A stretch of 64,000 bases of DNA from positions 245,767 to 309,766 of the forward strand of contig CAVYVC010000020.1 in NCBI GenBank assembly GCA_963771845.1. Direction: 5' to 3'. The stretch is from VAZQ01 sp963771845. GTDB lineage: Bacteria; Pseudomonadota; Alphaproteobacteria; Rhizobiales; Xanthobacteraceae. The notes under the pieces were generated by a model, which was not told the origin of the DNA, made no database searches, and was given only the letters and a program-made list of their open reading frames with translations. Made by a program: the position numbers and the translations under genes. Of the stretch, positions 25,604 to 34,398 are shown in pieces. The stretch's first letter is position 1; each line of letters begins with the position of its first letter.

Positions 25604-26908
25604 TCAGCTTCCGAACACGCGCGCAAAGATCGTTTCAACGTGCTTTATGTGATGCTCCATGTCGAACAATTGGGTCAACTCCGCCTCGCTCAGATGCTTC
25701 CTGACTTCGTGGTCTCCCTTGAGCAAGGACGCGAATTCTGCCTCTTCCTTCCACGCACGCATGGCATTGCGCTGGACGAGCCGATAAGCGTCCTCGCGCG
25801 CGAGTCCCTTCTGGGTGAGCGCAAGCATTACGCGCTGTGAGTGCACCAAACCGCCAAGGCGATCGAGGTTCTTCTTCATGTTCGCGGGATGGACCACGAG
25901 CTTGTCGACGATGCCGGCAAGCCGCGCCAGCGCAAAATCAAGCGTGCCCGTGGCATCGGGTCCGATCATGCGTTCGACCGAGGAATGGGAAATATCGCGC
26001 TCGTGCCAGAGCGCCACGTTCTCGAGCGCGGGCGTCGCATAGGCCCGTACCATGCGGGCAAGCCCGGTAACGTTCTCGGAAAGGACGGGGTTGCGCTTGT
26101 GCGGCATGGCGGAGGAGCCCTTCTGACCCTCGGCGAAGAACTCTTCGGCTTCGAGCACTTCGGTGCGCTGGAGATGGCGGATTTCTGTTGCGAGCCGCTC
26201 GACCGAGGAAGCCACAACCGCCAGCGTCGCGAAATACATGGCATGACGATCGCGCGGGATGATCTGGGTCGAGACCGGCTCGACCGCGAGCCCCATCGCT
26301 TTTGCGACATGGGCCTCGACGCGCGGATCGACCTGCGCGAAGGTGCCCACCGCGCCCGAAATTGCGCAGGTCGCGACCTCAGTCCGGGCGCAGATCAGGC
26401 GCTCCTTGGCACGGAAGAATTCGGCGTAGGCATAGGCGAGCTTGAGCCCGAACGTGGTGGGCTCGGCATGCACCCCATGCGAGCGCCCGATAGTCGGGGT
26501 GAATTTGTGCTCGCAGGCACGGCGTTTGAGCACCGCGAGCAGCGCATCAATGTCCGCGATCAAAACATCGGCGGCGCGCACGAGCTGGACGTTGAAGCAG
26601 GTATCGAGCACATCCGAGGAGGTCATGCCCTGGTGCAGGAAGCGCGCCTCCGGCCCGACGATCTCAGCGAGATGCGTGAGAAAAGCAATGACGTCGTGCT
26701 TGACCTCGTGCTCGATCGCATCGATGCACGCGACGTCGAAGGTCGCGCTCTTTCCCTTTTCCCAGATTTTCTTCGCCGCCGCTTTGGGAATGATGCCGAG
26801 CTCGGCCATGGCGTCGGCGGCGTGTGCCTCGATCTCGAACCAGATGCGGTAGCGCGTCTGCGGATCCCAGATCGCCGCAAGTTGCGGCCGGGTGTAGCGG
26901 GGGATCAT
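25604..26908 (-). CDS. purB: Adenylosuccinate lyase
   Basis: A 434-residue ASL/fumarase-superfamily enzyme acting twice in purine synthesis (SAICAR to AICAR, adenylosuccinate to AMP). All three superfamily signatures are intact: GMTSSDVLDT, GRSHGVHAEPTTFG and GSSAMPHKRNP. Start MIPRYTRPQLAAIW matches bacterial PurB. It is separate from the purC-L cluster but only 4 kb from it. Confidence 0.97.
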   Translation of the reverse strand: MIPRYTRPQLAAIWDPQTRYRIWFEIEAHAADAMAELGIIPKAAAKKIWEKGKSATFDVACIDAIEHEVKHDVIAFLTHLAEIVGPEARFLHQGMTSSDVLDTCFNVQLVRAADVLIADIDALLAVLKRRACEHKFTPTIGRSHGVHAEPTTFGLKLAYAYAEFFRAKERLICARTEVATCAISGAVGTFAQVDPRVEAHVAKAMGLAVEPVSTQIIPRDRHAMYFATLAVVASSVERLATEIRHLQRTEVLEAEEFFAEGQKGSSAMPHKRNPVLSENVTGLARMVRAYATPALENVALWHERDISHSSVERMIGPDATGTLDFALARLAGIVDKLVVHPANMKKNLDRLGGLVHSQRVMLALTQKGLAREDAYRLVQRNAMRAWKEEAEFASLLKGDHEVRKHLSEAELTQLFDMEHHIKHVETIFARVFGS

Positions 26909-26937
26909 GCGGATCTCGCCGAGATTGAGCCAGCAGC

Positions 26938-27151
26938 GCGACCTCTCCCCGCCGCAAGTCGGGCTTGCCCGACTTGCGCACTACACTGCGCAACCCGGGC
27001 AAGCCCGGGTTGCGTGGAGAGGTCGGAATGTGCGCGCCTCGCGTGCACATTCCGGGTGAGGGGGCTACGCTGATCCCGTGAATTTAATCCCCTCACCCGG
27101 ATCGCGCGAAAGCGCGCGATCCGACCTCTCCCTATGGGAGAGGTGCACATC
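26938..27151. repeat. Composite palindromic repeat, family C, copy 2
   Basis: The gap between purB and rpe is filled by nested palindromes: GCAAGTCGGGCTTGCCCGACTTGC, GCAACCCGGGCAAGCCCGGGTTGC, GAATGTGCGCGCCTCGCGTGCACATTC and GATCGCGCGAAAGCGCGCGATC. They are flanked by CGACCTCTCC/GGAGAGGTCG. It shares the GGAGAGGTCGGAATG and CCCTCACCCGGATCGCGC blocks with the copy at 12096, with extra hairpins inserted in the left arm. Confidence 0.8.
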
Positions 27152-27170
27152 CGGCGAGGCCGGGTCATGA

Positions 27171-27857
27171 TCATGCCGCTTCCCCGCGCGCGTGCGCGGC
27201 GGCAGCGCGAATCGCCGCGATATTGACGCGATAAGCTTCGGGCTTGCCGCCCTTAAACACCGCGGAGCCGGCAACCAGCGCATTGGCACCCGCCCGGACA
27301 ACGATCGGCGCAGTCTCGGCCGTGATGCCGCCGTCGACTTCGATATCGATGGGACGCGACGCGGCCATGGCGCGCAGGCGCGAAACTCTTTCTGCCGTAG
27401 ACGGAATAAAGGCCTGGCCGCCAAAGCCGGGATTGACCGACATGACCAGGATCTGATCGACGATGTCGATCACCGGCTCGATGGTCTCGACCGGCGTCCC
27501 GGGATTGAGCGTTACTCCCACGCGCTTGCCGAGTGCGCGGATCGCCTGCAGCGTGCGGTAGAGGTGCGGACCCGCCTCCACATGGACGATAATGGTATCG
27601 GCCCCCGCTCTCGCGAACGCCTCGAGGTAAGGATCGCACGGCGCGATCATGAGATGAACATCGAGAGATTTCCTTGTGTGTGCGCGGATGGCCTTCACCA
27701 CGTCGGGTCCGAATGAAATATTCGGAACGAAATGACCATCCATGATGTCGACATGGATCCAATCCGCGCCCGCGGCATCGACCGCGCGTACCTCTTCGCC
27801 GAGGCGGGCAAAGTCGGCAGCGAAAATGGAAGGCGCAATGATCAGCGGCCGGTGCAT
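27171..27857 (-). CDS. rpe: Ribulose-phosphate 3-epimerase
   Basis: A 228-residue TIM barrel interconverting ribulose-5-P and xylulose-5-P. Motifs are IAPSIFAADFARLGEEV, WIHVDIMDGHFVPNIS (catalytic Asp and metal-binding His), DVHLMI, VMSVNPGFGGQAF and EVDGGI. ATG 27857 (MHRPLIIAPSI) is the family start. Confidence 0.96.
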   Translation of the reverse strand: MHRPLIIAPSIFAADFARLGEEVRAVDAAGADWIHVDIMDGHFVPNISFGPDVVKAIRAHTRKSLDVHLMIAPCDPYLEAFARAGADTIIVHVEAGPHLYRTLQAIRALGKRVGVTLNPGTPVETIEPVIDIVDQILVMSVNPGFGGQAFIPSTAERVSRLRAMAASRPIDIEVDGGITAETAPIVVRAGANALVAGSAVFKGGKPEAYRVNIAAIRAAAAHARGEAA

Positions 27858-28042
27858 CCGCTACTCCCGTAATCCTGCTTCGCCTAACACGCACAATTGC
27901 GCCGAGCAACGCGCCAGGATGGCGGCTGCGAAATGCGGTATGGTGAAACACATTGCCGCCCGACTGATGTAGTCACGAAGCTTGGGAATGTCAGCGGACC
28001 TTTGCCAACCCACGGATCAAATGGAAACGGAAAGACCCCCTC

Positions 28043-29287
28043 ATGACGCAAGTCGATGCCATGGTCCTCGGTGCGGGCATTGTGGGCAGTTCGGTCGCGC
28101 TGCATCTTGCCAAGCGCGGACTTGCCGTTGCCCTCGTTGATCGGCGCGCTCCGGGCGAGGAGACATCCTACGGCAATGCCGGCGTGATTGAAGGCAACAC
28201 GACTTTCCCGCCCGGCTTTCCCTCTGAGCTCGTCACGCTGCTGCGGGTTGCACTCAAGCGCTCCCCGGAAGCCAATTACCACCTGGGCTTTCTGCCGGCC
28301 GTTGCTCCGTGGTTGCTCGCGTTTCGCGCGGCTTCGCGTCCCGATCGTCTCATCGAGACGGCGCGGGCCATGCGGCCCTTGTTCGCGCGCGCGGTGTCCG
28401 AGCACGAAGCCTTGCTGGCGGAAGCGGGCGCCACCCGTTATCTGCGCAAGAATGGCTGGATGAAGCTTTATCGCAGCGAGACGAGCATAGCGGCGCTGGG
28501 CCCGGCGCTCGCCTTTGCGCGCGACGCCGGAATATCCTTTCGCGTGCTCGACAAGGAAGCCGCGCGCGAACTCGAACCGAGCCTTGCACCTGTTTTTCAC
28601 CGCGCGGTGTTCTGGGAAGGCACGGCCAGCGTCTCCAATCCGCTGGCGGTGACGCAGGCTTATGCGGCTCGCTTCGCGGCGCTCGGTGGCGTGGTTATCA
28701 CTGCTGACGCACGCACGCTCCATCGTGCCGGCAATCGCTGGCGCATCGACACGGCGCAGGGGCCACTCGACGCGAAGACGGCGGTCGCAGCGCTCGGCCC
28801 GTTTGCGCCCGACGTGATCGAGCCTCTGGGGATGCGGCTGCCGCTCGGGATCAAGCGAGGCTATCACCGCCATTTTCGGCCGGTCGGGAATGCCGCCTTG
28901 TCCCGGCCGGTGGTGGATGCCGATATCGGCTATTGTCTTGCGCCAATGGAGCAAGGCATCCGGCTGACCACGGGGGTCGAATTTGCTTCCCGTGACGCGC
29001 CCCCGACACCCGTGCAGTTCGCCCGGTTGATGCCGACCGCAAAAGCGCTCTTTCCCCTCGGCCAAACGATCGAGGCGGCACCCTGGATGGGCAGCCGGCC
29101 ATGCTTTCCCGACTCCCGGCCCGTGATCGGACGCGCGCCCCGGCACGCCGACCTGTGGCTTGCCTTCGGCCACGCCCATTGGGGATTGACGCTCGGGCCC
29201 GTCACCGGCCGGCTGATTGCAGAGCTGATCACCGGCGCGACGCCGTTTACCGATCCGGCACCCTATGGCGCGGAAAGGTTCAGCTGA
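28043..29287 (+). CDS. FAD-dependent amino-acid oxidase/dehydrogenase (DadA/DAO family)
   Basis: A 414-residue DAO-fold protein. The N-terminal Rossmann motif is MVLGAGIVGSSVALHLAKRG, followed by RRAPGEETSYGNAGVIEG, typical of D-amino-acid dehydrogenases of the DadA type. The C-terminal FAD contact is FGHAHWGLTLGPVTGRLIAEL. It probably oxidises a D-amino acid or secondary amine and passes electrons to the respiratory chain. No alanine racemase gene adjoins it, so the substrate is open. Confidence 0.9.
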   Translation: MTQVDAMVLGAGIVGSSVALHLAKRGLAVALVDRRAPGEETSYGNAGVIEGNTTFPPGFPSELVTLLRVALKRSPEANYHLGFLPAVAPWLLAFRAASRPDRLIETARAMRPLFARAVSEHEALLAEAGATRYLRKNGWMKLYRSETSIAALGPALAFARDAGISFRVLDKEAARELEPSLAPVFHRAVFWEGTASVSNPLAVTQAYAARFAALGGVVITADARTLHRAGNRWRIDTAQGPLDAKTAVAALGPFAPDVIEPLGMRLPLGIKRGYHRHFRPVGNAALSRPVVDADIGYCLAPMEQGIRLTTGVEFASRDAPPTPVQFARLMPTAKALFPLGQTIEAAPWMGSRPCFPDSRPVIGRAPRHADLWLAFGHAHWGLTLGPVTGRLIAELITGATPFTDPAPYGAERFS

Positions 29288-29503
29288 CCGGCCCGGGTTC
29301 GTGGCGCCAGTCTGCCTTCGGCGCGACACCGTGAGATCGTTTTGGCGACCTCACGCAAGATGCTTTCTCTGCCGTCAGGAGGGCATCGAAGCATTTTTGC
29401 AGCGCTGTCCGGCGGATTTCAGCAAAACGGGATAGGATCATCGAATCGGCTCGCGCCTGATCGACGAATTGCGAGACGGCCGCCATGCCGCGTCATTGTA
29501 AAT

Positions 29504-29627
29504 AACAGGGAAAACACGCAGCCCCTGTAAACAACAGGCCGGATACAGGAAGCCACCCTCGAATAACAGGGACGGATCAGGCGTCATAACAGGGGCACCG
29601 CGCAACCGTAACAGGGGAAGAACAGGG
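29504..29627. repeat. Array of irregularly spaced AACAGGG repeats
   Basis: In the 347-bp gap after the oxidase gene, AACAGG[G/C] occurs in the same orientation at 29504, 29533, 29565, 29588, 29610 and 29621, with one inverted copy CCCCTGT at 29522. Spacings are 29, 32, 23, 22 and 11 bases, so it is neither a CRISPR nor a strict tandem repeat. No convincing coding frame covers it. The left part of the gap (29288-29500) shows nothing clear. Confidence 0.6.
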
Positions 29628-29634
29628 ACCAAGA

Positions 29635-29844
29635 TCATCGGCGTGGCGGATCAACGATGATGTACTGGATGAAGAAGTCATCGGGGTGGGCCTGCCCATC
29701 CGCGATCATGCGGTCGCGGCGTGCTTCGAGGTCAGCCGCCGTCTCGCCGTCCTTCGTGATGAGAGTATGAACCCGTTGGGGTCGCGGAAAGCTGTCGTTG
29801 AGATCCCGCAGCCGGCGCTCCGGCAAGGCAAGCCGATCAGGCAT
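29635..29844 (-). CDS. Small hypothetical protein downstream of DUF5681 gene
   Basis: A 69-residue acidic-basic protein starting MPDRLALPERRLRDLNDSF and ending FFIQYIIVDPPRR. It overlaps the stop region of the DUF5681 gene by eight bases, so it is probably coupled to it. The frame is open further upstream to 30084 but that part is antisense-like relative to the overlapping gene. Function unknown; likely mobile-element-derived. Confidence 0.6.
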   Translation of the reverse strand: MPDRLALPERRLRDLNDSFPRPQRVHTLITKDGETAADLEARRDRMIADGQAHPDDFFIQYIIVDPPRR

Positions 29845-30325
29845 TTTGTCCTCCCGCGCGGTCGGCAATCTCATCCACCCCTGGCAGAAAACCGGGCAGA
29901 CTGTGCTGCGGGGTGCCTTGGCTATGGGTGCGAGCTTCGACCTTGGCCAAACGCTCATCGAAGCCGAGCGTGGCAAGGGCTCGCACGCAAAAATCAACCA
30001 CCCTTGCGAGGGCGGCAGCTTCGGACGGCGCAACATCCCCGGCTCCCACGGCAGCTGAAATGGTGGCCAAAGCGGCAACCGCATCTGCAGCTTTCTCGAT
30101 CGGCGGCAATTCGCATTCGATCGACTCGTGTTTGCGCCGCGGCAGGAGCCGCTCCATGCAAAGGCGCAGCGCGATGTGGTCGCCGTCCTTTGCCATCTCG
30201 ATCGCCTTGTTCACAATCGCCTTGCCGTCGCTGGCGAGAGCGTTTTCCAGCAGCAGCGTCGACTTGTTGCGCGAGCCGGGCGGGCGCCCAGCCGGGTTTC
30301 CGCTTTGGCCTTTTTGAAACGGCAT
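29837..30325 (-). CDS. DUF5681-domain protein
   Basis: A 162-residue protein whose N-terminus, MPFQKGQSGNPAGRPPGSRN, is the DUF5681 signature. Such proteins occur near phage-like or integrated elements in alphaproteobacteria and may be small-terminase-like, although that is not established. The middle part is helical and Ala-rich. ATG 30325 is chosen because DUF5681 proteins start right before this motif. It forms a pair with the 69-residue ORF. Confidence 0.8.
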   Translation of the reverse strand: MPFQKGQSGNPAGRPPGSRNKSTLLLENALASDGKAIVNKAIEMAKDGDHIALRLCMERLLPRRKHESIECELPPIEKAADAVAALATISAAVGAGDVAPSEAAALARVVDFCVRALATLGFDERLAKVEARTHSQGTPQHSLPGFLPGVDEIADRAGGQNA

Positions 30326-30388
30326 GAGATGGGTCCTTTCCTTTGCAGGTGAAGCGAAAGGCGCGGTCGCGAAATGCGCGCGCGCCCA

Positions 30389-30421
30389 TAAAAAAGCCCG
30401 GCGCGGAACTCCGGCCGGGCT
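30389..30421 (-). terminator. Intrinsic terminator, minus strand, copy 2 of a tandem pair
   Basis: On the minus strand, AGCCCGGCCGGAGTTCCGCG and CCGGGCT form a GC-rich stem followed by a T6 run. It lies 64 bases upstream of the DUF5681 start, so it would end transcripts arriving from the right. Confidence 0.6.
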
Positions 30422-30445
30422 TGCGAGACTGCCACCCTCGTAATG

Positions 30446-30476
30446 CAAAAACCCGGCGGGAGACCCCGGCCGGGTT
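30446..30476 (-). terminator. Intrinsic terminator, minus strand, copy 1 of a tandem pair
   Basis: On the minus strand AACCCGGCCGGGGTCTCCCG pairs through to CCGGGTT and is followed by T5. It resembles the neighbouring hairpin 25 bases away. No minus-strand gene ends near here, so the gene they served seems to have been lost. Confidence 0.6.
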
Positions 30477-30532
30477 AGACGCAATTGTGAAGGCTAAGCT
30501 TTTGTACCATAGTTACGTTTCGTAGTCAATGG

Positions 30533-30612
30533 GGTCAGCGAAAAAATTTGGTCAGCGAAAAAATGTCGCTAGCACATGAGTTGTCCGGGTTAGGTAGCAC
30601 ACGAGTTGTCCG
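30533..30612. repeat. Paired short direct repeats, possible insertion-sequence scar
   Basis: GGTCAGCGAAAAAAT occurs at 30533 and 30550, and TAGCACA[T/C]GAGTTGTCCGG occurs at 30570 and 30594. The layout looks like remains of transposon ends. The surrounding bases (30480-30790) contain no gene I can support. Confidence 0.45.
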
Positions 30613-30790
30613 GTTTTCTGCCTCCGCGAGGAGGCGATGAACCGGACAGCCGGCTCGCTCGCTACACTGTCGAGGGCGAGAAGGTCATCGATGTCCCGAA
30701 CGCACGCAGCGTGACGCCGTGCTCACGACAGATTCAGCACTTCAGCCCGTTGTCACGAACTTCTTCACCCGATTGCCCTGAGGTGGCAAC

Positions 30791-31365
30791 GTGACGGGGT
30801 TGACGACATTGAGCATAGAGGTGGGGTCGAAACGCTTGCAGCTGATTCGCGAGGCGGTCCCCACGGCTACCACATTGCGCTCCTGGCCAACCCGACTAAT
30901 CCCAAAAATGCCGAGGCCATAGTGCGAGAAATGCGGGCAGCGGCCCCGAACCTCGGGCTGCAGCTCCACGTCCTGCATGCCAGCACCGAGCGCGACTTCG
31001 ATCCGGTCTTTGCAAACTTGGCCCAACTGCGAGCAACCGCGCTAGTGATCAGCCCGGATGTGTTCTTCTTCAGCCGCTCCGAACTGCTCGGTGCACTGAC
31101 GCTCCGACACGCGGTGCCCACCATTTCCCCGTATCGCGAGATCGGTGCCGCCGGCGGTCTGATCAGCTACGGAACGAATATTACGGAGATGCTTCGTCAA
31201 GTCGGCGTCTACACCAGCCGTATCCTCAAGGGCCAGAAGCCGGCTGACCTCCCGGTCCAGCAAGTTACCAAACACGACCTGGCCATCAATCTCAAGACGG
31301 CCAAGGCCCTCGGCCTCGACGTGCCCAACTCGTTGCAATTACTCGCCGACGAGGTGATCGAATAA
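30791..31365 (+). pseudogene. Remnant of an ABC_sub_bind-family substrate-binding protein
   Basis: The first recognisable part is GNVTGLTTLSIEVGSKRLQL, characteristic of ABC transporter substrate-binding proteins of the PF04392 type. A one-base loss near 30860 shifts the frame between VPTATT and ALLANPTNPKNAEAI. The rest, up to ALGLDVPNSLQLLADEVIE and the stop at 31365, is normal. The N-terminal third, with its signal peptide, is missing and an in-frame stop precedes GGNVTG. Decayed gene. Confidence 0.75.
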
Positions 31366-31683
31366 GGTAACCCATGCGCGTTGTTTGCTGCGATGCATGA
31401 GTCCGGAAGTGGCACTTGGCCGCCGAACGGGAATGTCCGCATTCACGGAGAGTATTGGAGGGTAAGCGGACTGTGCGCCAGCGTCACGACTGGAGAAAAT
31501 CCTGGCTGTTCGTGAAGTTTTTGGTGGCATTCGACGCAGATCCCAGGTGACGGAGCGGGGCTGGGTCTAATCGAAGCGGTGCTCCACTTCGGTGTTGCCG
31601 CAGAAGGTGCAAGAGGGTCTGGGAGGAGGGACGTTCATCTGCTGAGAATGGCGCGTCACACGCGATTTGCAGATAACCCCCCT

Positions 31684-31926
31684 ATGGCCCGCACTTATCT
31701 CGTCTTTGGCGACATTGAAGGAAAGCTTGATGTGCTGCGCGTCGAATGTGCGCGCTGCCAACGCAAGGGCCGCTATAGCGTCCGCAGGCTGATCGAGAAG
31801 TACGGCCGCAGCGCCAACATGATGAAATGGAAGGAGCAACTCAACGGCGACTGCCCCAAGCGGGACGCGCCGCAACTGCACGATCGCTGCGACTTGATCT
31901 GTCCCGATCTGCCGAAGGTGCTTTAG
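31684..31926 (+). CDS. Small Cys-containing protein, lineage-type
   Basis: An 80-residue protein, MARTYLVFGDIEGKLDVLRV, with a CARC pair near residue 21 and CPKRDAPQLHDRCDLICP near the C-terminus, which may bind zinc. The middle, KGRYSVRRLIEKYGR, is basic, so nucleic-acid binding is possible. I recall very similar short proteins from Bradyrhizobium-type genomes but know no function. The 318 bp before it (31366-31683) hold nothing I can support. Confidence 0.65.
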   Translation: MARTYLVFGDIEGKLDVLRVECARCQRKGRYSVRRLIEKYGRSANMMKWKEQLNGDCPKRDAPQLHDRCDLICPDLPKVL

Positions 31927-32060
31927 AGGCTTTCCCGCAGCACAATCTCGCCCTAACACGGTGCAGGCTCACGCTCAATTTTGCCACTTATATACGGAGA
32001 TTATTACCTCGGCTCAGGGTCGGGGGCCTGCAAGAGACCCCTGCGGTACGGAGATGAGAC

Positions 32061-32435
32061 ATGGTGCGTGAAAGTCAGATTCTCGTTGCTATTTTCGCAG
32101 CAATTGTCGCGGTTTTCGGGGCGCTTTCTTCCGCTGATGCGGCCCCAGCTCCAGCTTGTGCAGAAATTAGGTCAGCATGTGAGGCTGCGGGGTTTGCGCG
32201 CGGCGGCGGGCTGCATAGACATTGCATTGCATCTATAATGCGCGGTTCTCTGCCACCCCGTCGGGCCACCAAGCCTTTGCCGCACATTGCTGCGAGCCTC
32301 GTCGCAGACTGCAAAACTCAGCGGAAAGCTGGGCGTAACTTCATGGACACCAAAACCGCCCGAAAGCTTCCAGGCGAAGTGCGTCAGCGTGTCATGCGGA
32401 TCGCCCAGCGGTTTATTGGCCGGCTGCGCGATTAG
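32061..32435 (+). CDS. Small secreted Cys-containing protein
   Basis: A 124-residue protein with a Sec signal peptide (ILVAIFAAIVAVFGALSSADA, cut near residue 28). Three mature-part motifs, CAEIRSACEAAGF, HCIASIMRG and LVADCKTQ, place four Cys residues, so one or two disulfides are likely. The last 30 residues (DTKTARKLPGEVRQRVMRI) are basic and may be a frame extension. Periplasmic; function unknown. Confidence 0.5.
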   Translation: MVRESQILVAIFAAIVAVFGALSSADAAPAPACAEIRSACEAAGFARGGGLHRHCIASIMRGSLPPRRATKPLPHIAASLVADCKTQRKAGRNFMDTKTARKLPGEVRQRVMRIAQRFIGRLRD

Positions 32436-32500
32436 AGGCGCTCCCGCACCAGCAGCCGCTTGCGCTGCCATTCGTTGAGTATGAAGGCTAATAGGGCAGT

Positions 32501-32578
32501 TCAAAATGACGCCATGAGAAGCTCGACGACGCCCAGGACCATGAATGTCAGCACTATCGCGGGGTAGATCATCTGCAT
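32501..32578 (-). CDS. Possible 25-residue membrane peptide
   Basis: The frame MQMIYPAIVLTFMVLGVVEL plus five residues is almost wholly hydrophobic, like a single-span small membrane protein. It lies in a gap between small genes. There is no homology evidence and no strong ribosome-binding site, so this is tentative. Confidence 0.25.
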   Translation of the reverse strand: MQMIYPAIVLTFMVLGVVELLMASF

Positions 32579-32722
32579 AAATTGGACGCCGAGCCGGACG
32601 GGTTGAGCCAAGCTGCTCGAAAGCCGCCTTGCATAACACGGAGTCGCCGTTGCGCGGATGACATCATGACCCCGAATTTCCCTGAAGACCGTTTCGCCTG
32701 GTTGAACCTCGTCGGCAATACG

Positions 32723-32833
32723 ATGCCGCCGCGCGACCCAAACAATGGCGATGACGACGAAGACGACGAAGACGACGAGGAGGACGAGGATCGCGAGCCG
32801 GCGGTTATCAGAGAGCCAGACGAAGACGAATAG
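32723..32833 (+). CDS. Small acidic low-complexity protein
   Basis: A 36-residue protein, MPPRDPNNGDDDEDDEDDEE then DREPAVIREPDEDE. The run of Asp/Glu is extreme, while the ends PPRDP and REPAVIREPDE look conserved rather than random. An upstream in-frame ATG (32666) would add MTPNFPEDRF. I recall similar short acidic proteins in related genomes; function unknown. Confidence 0.5.
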   Translation: MPPRDPNNGDDDEDDEDDEEDEDREPAVIREPDEDE

Positions 32834-32991
32834 GCCGACCCGAACCCTACCGATCTTGCGCGCGATAACCCGGAAGCCGTCGTGCTTGATTTATTTCGTG
32901 CAGCCATTGCTCGCCAGAGGGCGGCTGCGGAGCATTGATAGGAAGGCACGGCGCAATGAACCCAGCCGGCAGGGAACGGGGACGCGGTAAC

Positions 32992-33312
32992 ATGGACCCG
33001 CGTATAGGAAATCGCTGGCTGACGCACAATCGGGCGAACTCGAAGTGCACGGATCTGGCCGGTAAGCGGGGCGAGATCATCAGGCACCTTGAGGACGCCC
33101 TCGCCATTGCCGATGAGATTGAAGATGGAGAAGCAACGAAGCACCTAGCTCCAAGAATGACCAAAAAACGGATGTTGCGAACATTTGTGAGCGCGTGGGG
33201 AAACGTTAAGGCGGCCTACAGCCCGGACTTCGATAGTCCGGAGCAGCCGGAAGCGCATCTCGTCGTCATTGCTCGTGAGCGAGATCACGAAACGCACCCG
33301 CCCGTGGCTTGA
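32992..33312 (+). CDS. Small hypothetical protein overlapping a convergent gene end
   Basis: A frame of 106 residues starting MDPRIGNRWLTHNRANSKCT; the segment EIIRHLEDALAIADEIEDGE looks like a real amphipathic helix, but the last 55 residues are antisense to the end of the carboxypeptidase gene. Probably a shorter real gene whose 3' end has been replaced. Confidence 0.35.
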   Translation: MDPRIGNRWLTHNRANSKCTDLAGKRGEIIRHLEDALAIADEIEDGEATKHLAPRMTKKRMLRTFVSAWGNVKAAYSPDFDSPEQPEAHLVVIARERDHETHPPVA

Positions 33313-34398
33313 GGTGTCGGCATAGCCCGCGAGCGTGCGGACCCCCTCCATGGTGCCGGTCTTGTTCGTGCCGCCGTCATGGCCGTGGAGCAGGTCGGCG
33401 TGGGGTGCGAAGAGCTCGAGTACTTTGGCGAGGCCGTGGGCGGTGAAGTGGTTGTTGCGGCTGATGCCCGAGCCTTCCTCAAGATGGACGGCCGCGGCGA
33501 GGCCATACGCGGCGAGCATCTCGTTCGCGACCTGAAGCGACTTCTCGAGGCTGACTGGCCCACCTAGGCGGTGCCCGCCGATCTCCAGGAAGACCTGGTT
33601 GGCGATGTAGTTGTTCGAGCCGCGGAGCAGCTCACCGAGGATCTCCGAAAGGGTACGCGACTGTCGGTGAACGTAGACCGGCTTCAGTCCCTCGGGCACC
33701 GTTCCGGTCGAGATCTTGCCCTTCACACTGCCGCCGGCACGGTCGATGAACGCGGCGATCAGCTCGCCGGTATATTGCAGGCTCACTGTGGGATCCTGGC
33801 TCAGACTGATGCGGCCCCTTCCGTTAGGGCCCCGCAACCGGAACTGGGTGATTGCGAGCGGGGTGATCGGGGTCTGCTTCTCAGCGGAGCGCACCTTGTT
33901 GCCGCTGCGCACGGCTTCGACAGTGTTGAAATTCACCGCCAGCGCGGAGTTCGGCGCATTGTAGGCCTCCTTGGTGTCCTCGATGCCCGGGATGCGAAGT
34001 TTCGGAGGGTAGTAGCTCGCGTCTAGCACGATACGGGTGATCGGCTTCTTGCCGACCGCTGCGACCAGCTCGGTCGCGAGCGGTGCCAACTCCTCTGAAA
34101 TCAGGAAAGGATCGCCGCCTCCGCGCACGTAGAGCGCGCGCTTATCGTCGAGATAGAAGCGGGTCTCGAAGCGGTAGTCGCCGCCAAGGACCTCTATCGC
34201 CAGCCAAGCCGTCACGATCTTGGTGACTGAGGCCGGAACAAAGGGTTCTTCAGTATTTTGGGCCACCAACTCGTTGCCTTCGGCGTCCATCACAAGCACC
34301 AAGCCCGGCGGAGCCAGGGCCGCGACCTTCTCCTTGACGTCGGCCAGAACCGGGGCGGGCAGCAAGAACAAAGCGAGGGCGAGCGGGCGAGCCCACAT
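33145..34398 (-). CDS. dacB: D-alanyl-D-alanine carboxypeptidase / PBP4-type (DacB)
   Basis: A 417-residue class C penicillin-binding protein that trims peptidoglycan pentapeptides. A signal peptide (LALALFLLPAPVLA) ends near residue 19. The active-site triads are SVTK at about 58-61, SNN at about 273-275 and NKTGTMEG at about 360. ATG 34398 (MWARPLALAL) is chosen for the signal peptide. After ISLTSNDDEMRFRLLRTIE the last 25 residues (RAVGRLNVSPRAHKCSQHPF...) do not look like the family end, so the 3' end may have been altered. It sits alone in a decayed region. Confidence 0.9.
   Translation of the reverse strand: MWARPLALALFLLPAPVLADVKEKVAALAPPGLVLVMDAEGNELVAQNTEEPFVPASVTKIVTAWLAIEVLGGDYRFETRFYLDDKRALYVRGGGDPFLISEELAPLATELVAAVGKKPITRIVLDASYYPPKLRIPGIEDTKEAYNAPNSALAVNFNTVEAVRSGNKVRSAEKQTPITPLAITQFRLRGPNGRGRISLSQDPTVSLQYTGELIAAFIDRAGGSVKGKISTGTVPEGLKPVYVHRQSRTLSEILGELLRGSNNYIANQVFLEIGGHRLGGPVSLEKSLQVANEMLAAYGLAAAVHLEEGSGISRNNHFTAHGLAKVLELFAPHADLLHGHDGGTNKTGTMEGVRTLAGYADTSSHGRVRFVISLTSNDDEMRFRLLRTIEVRAVGRLNVSPRAHKCSQHPFFGHSWS

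Noticed and set aside
26938..27151. tRNA or structured RNA gene in the purB-rpe gap
   Set aside because: The folding comes from nested palindromes of the dispersed repeat family C, and no cloverleaf with conserved TTC loop is present.
29504..29627. AACAGGG array as a CRISPR
   Set aside because: The repeat unit is 7-8 bases with spacers of 4 to 25 bases of no fixed length and no cas genes nearby.
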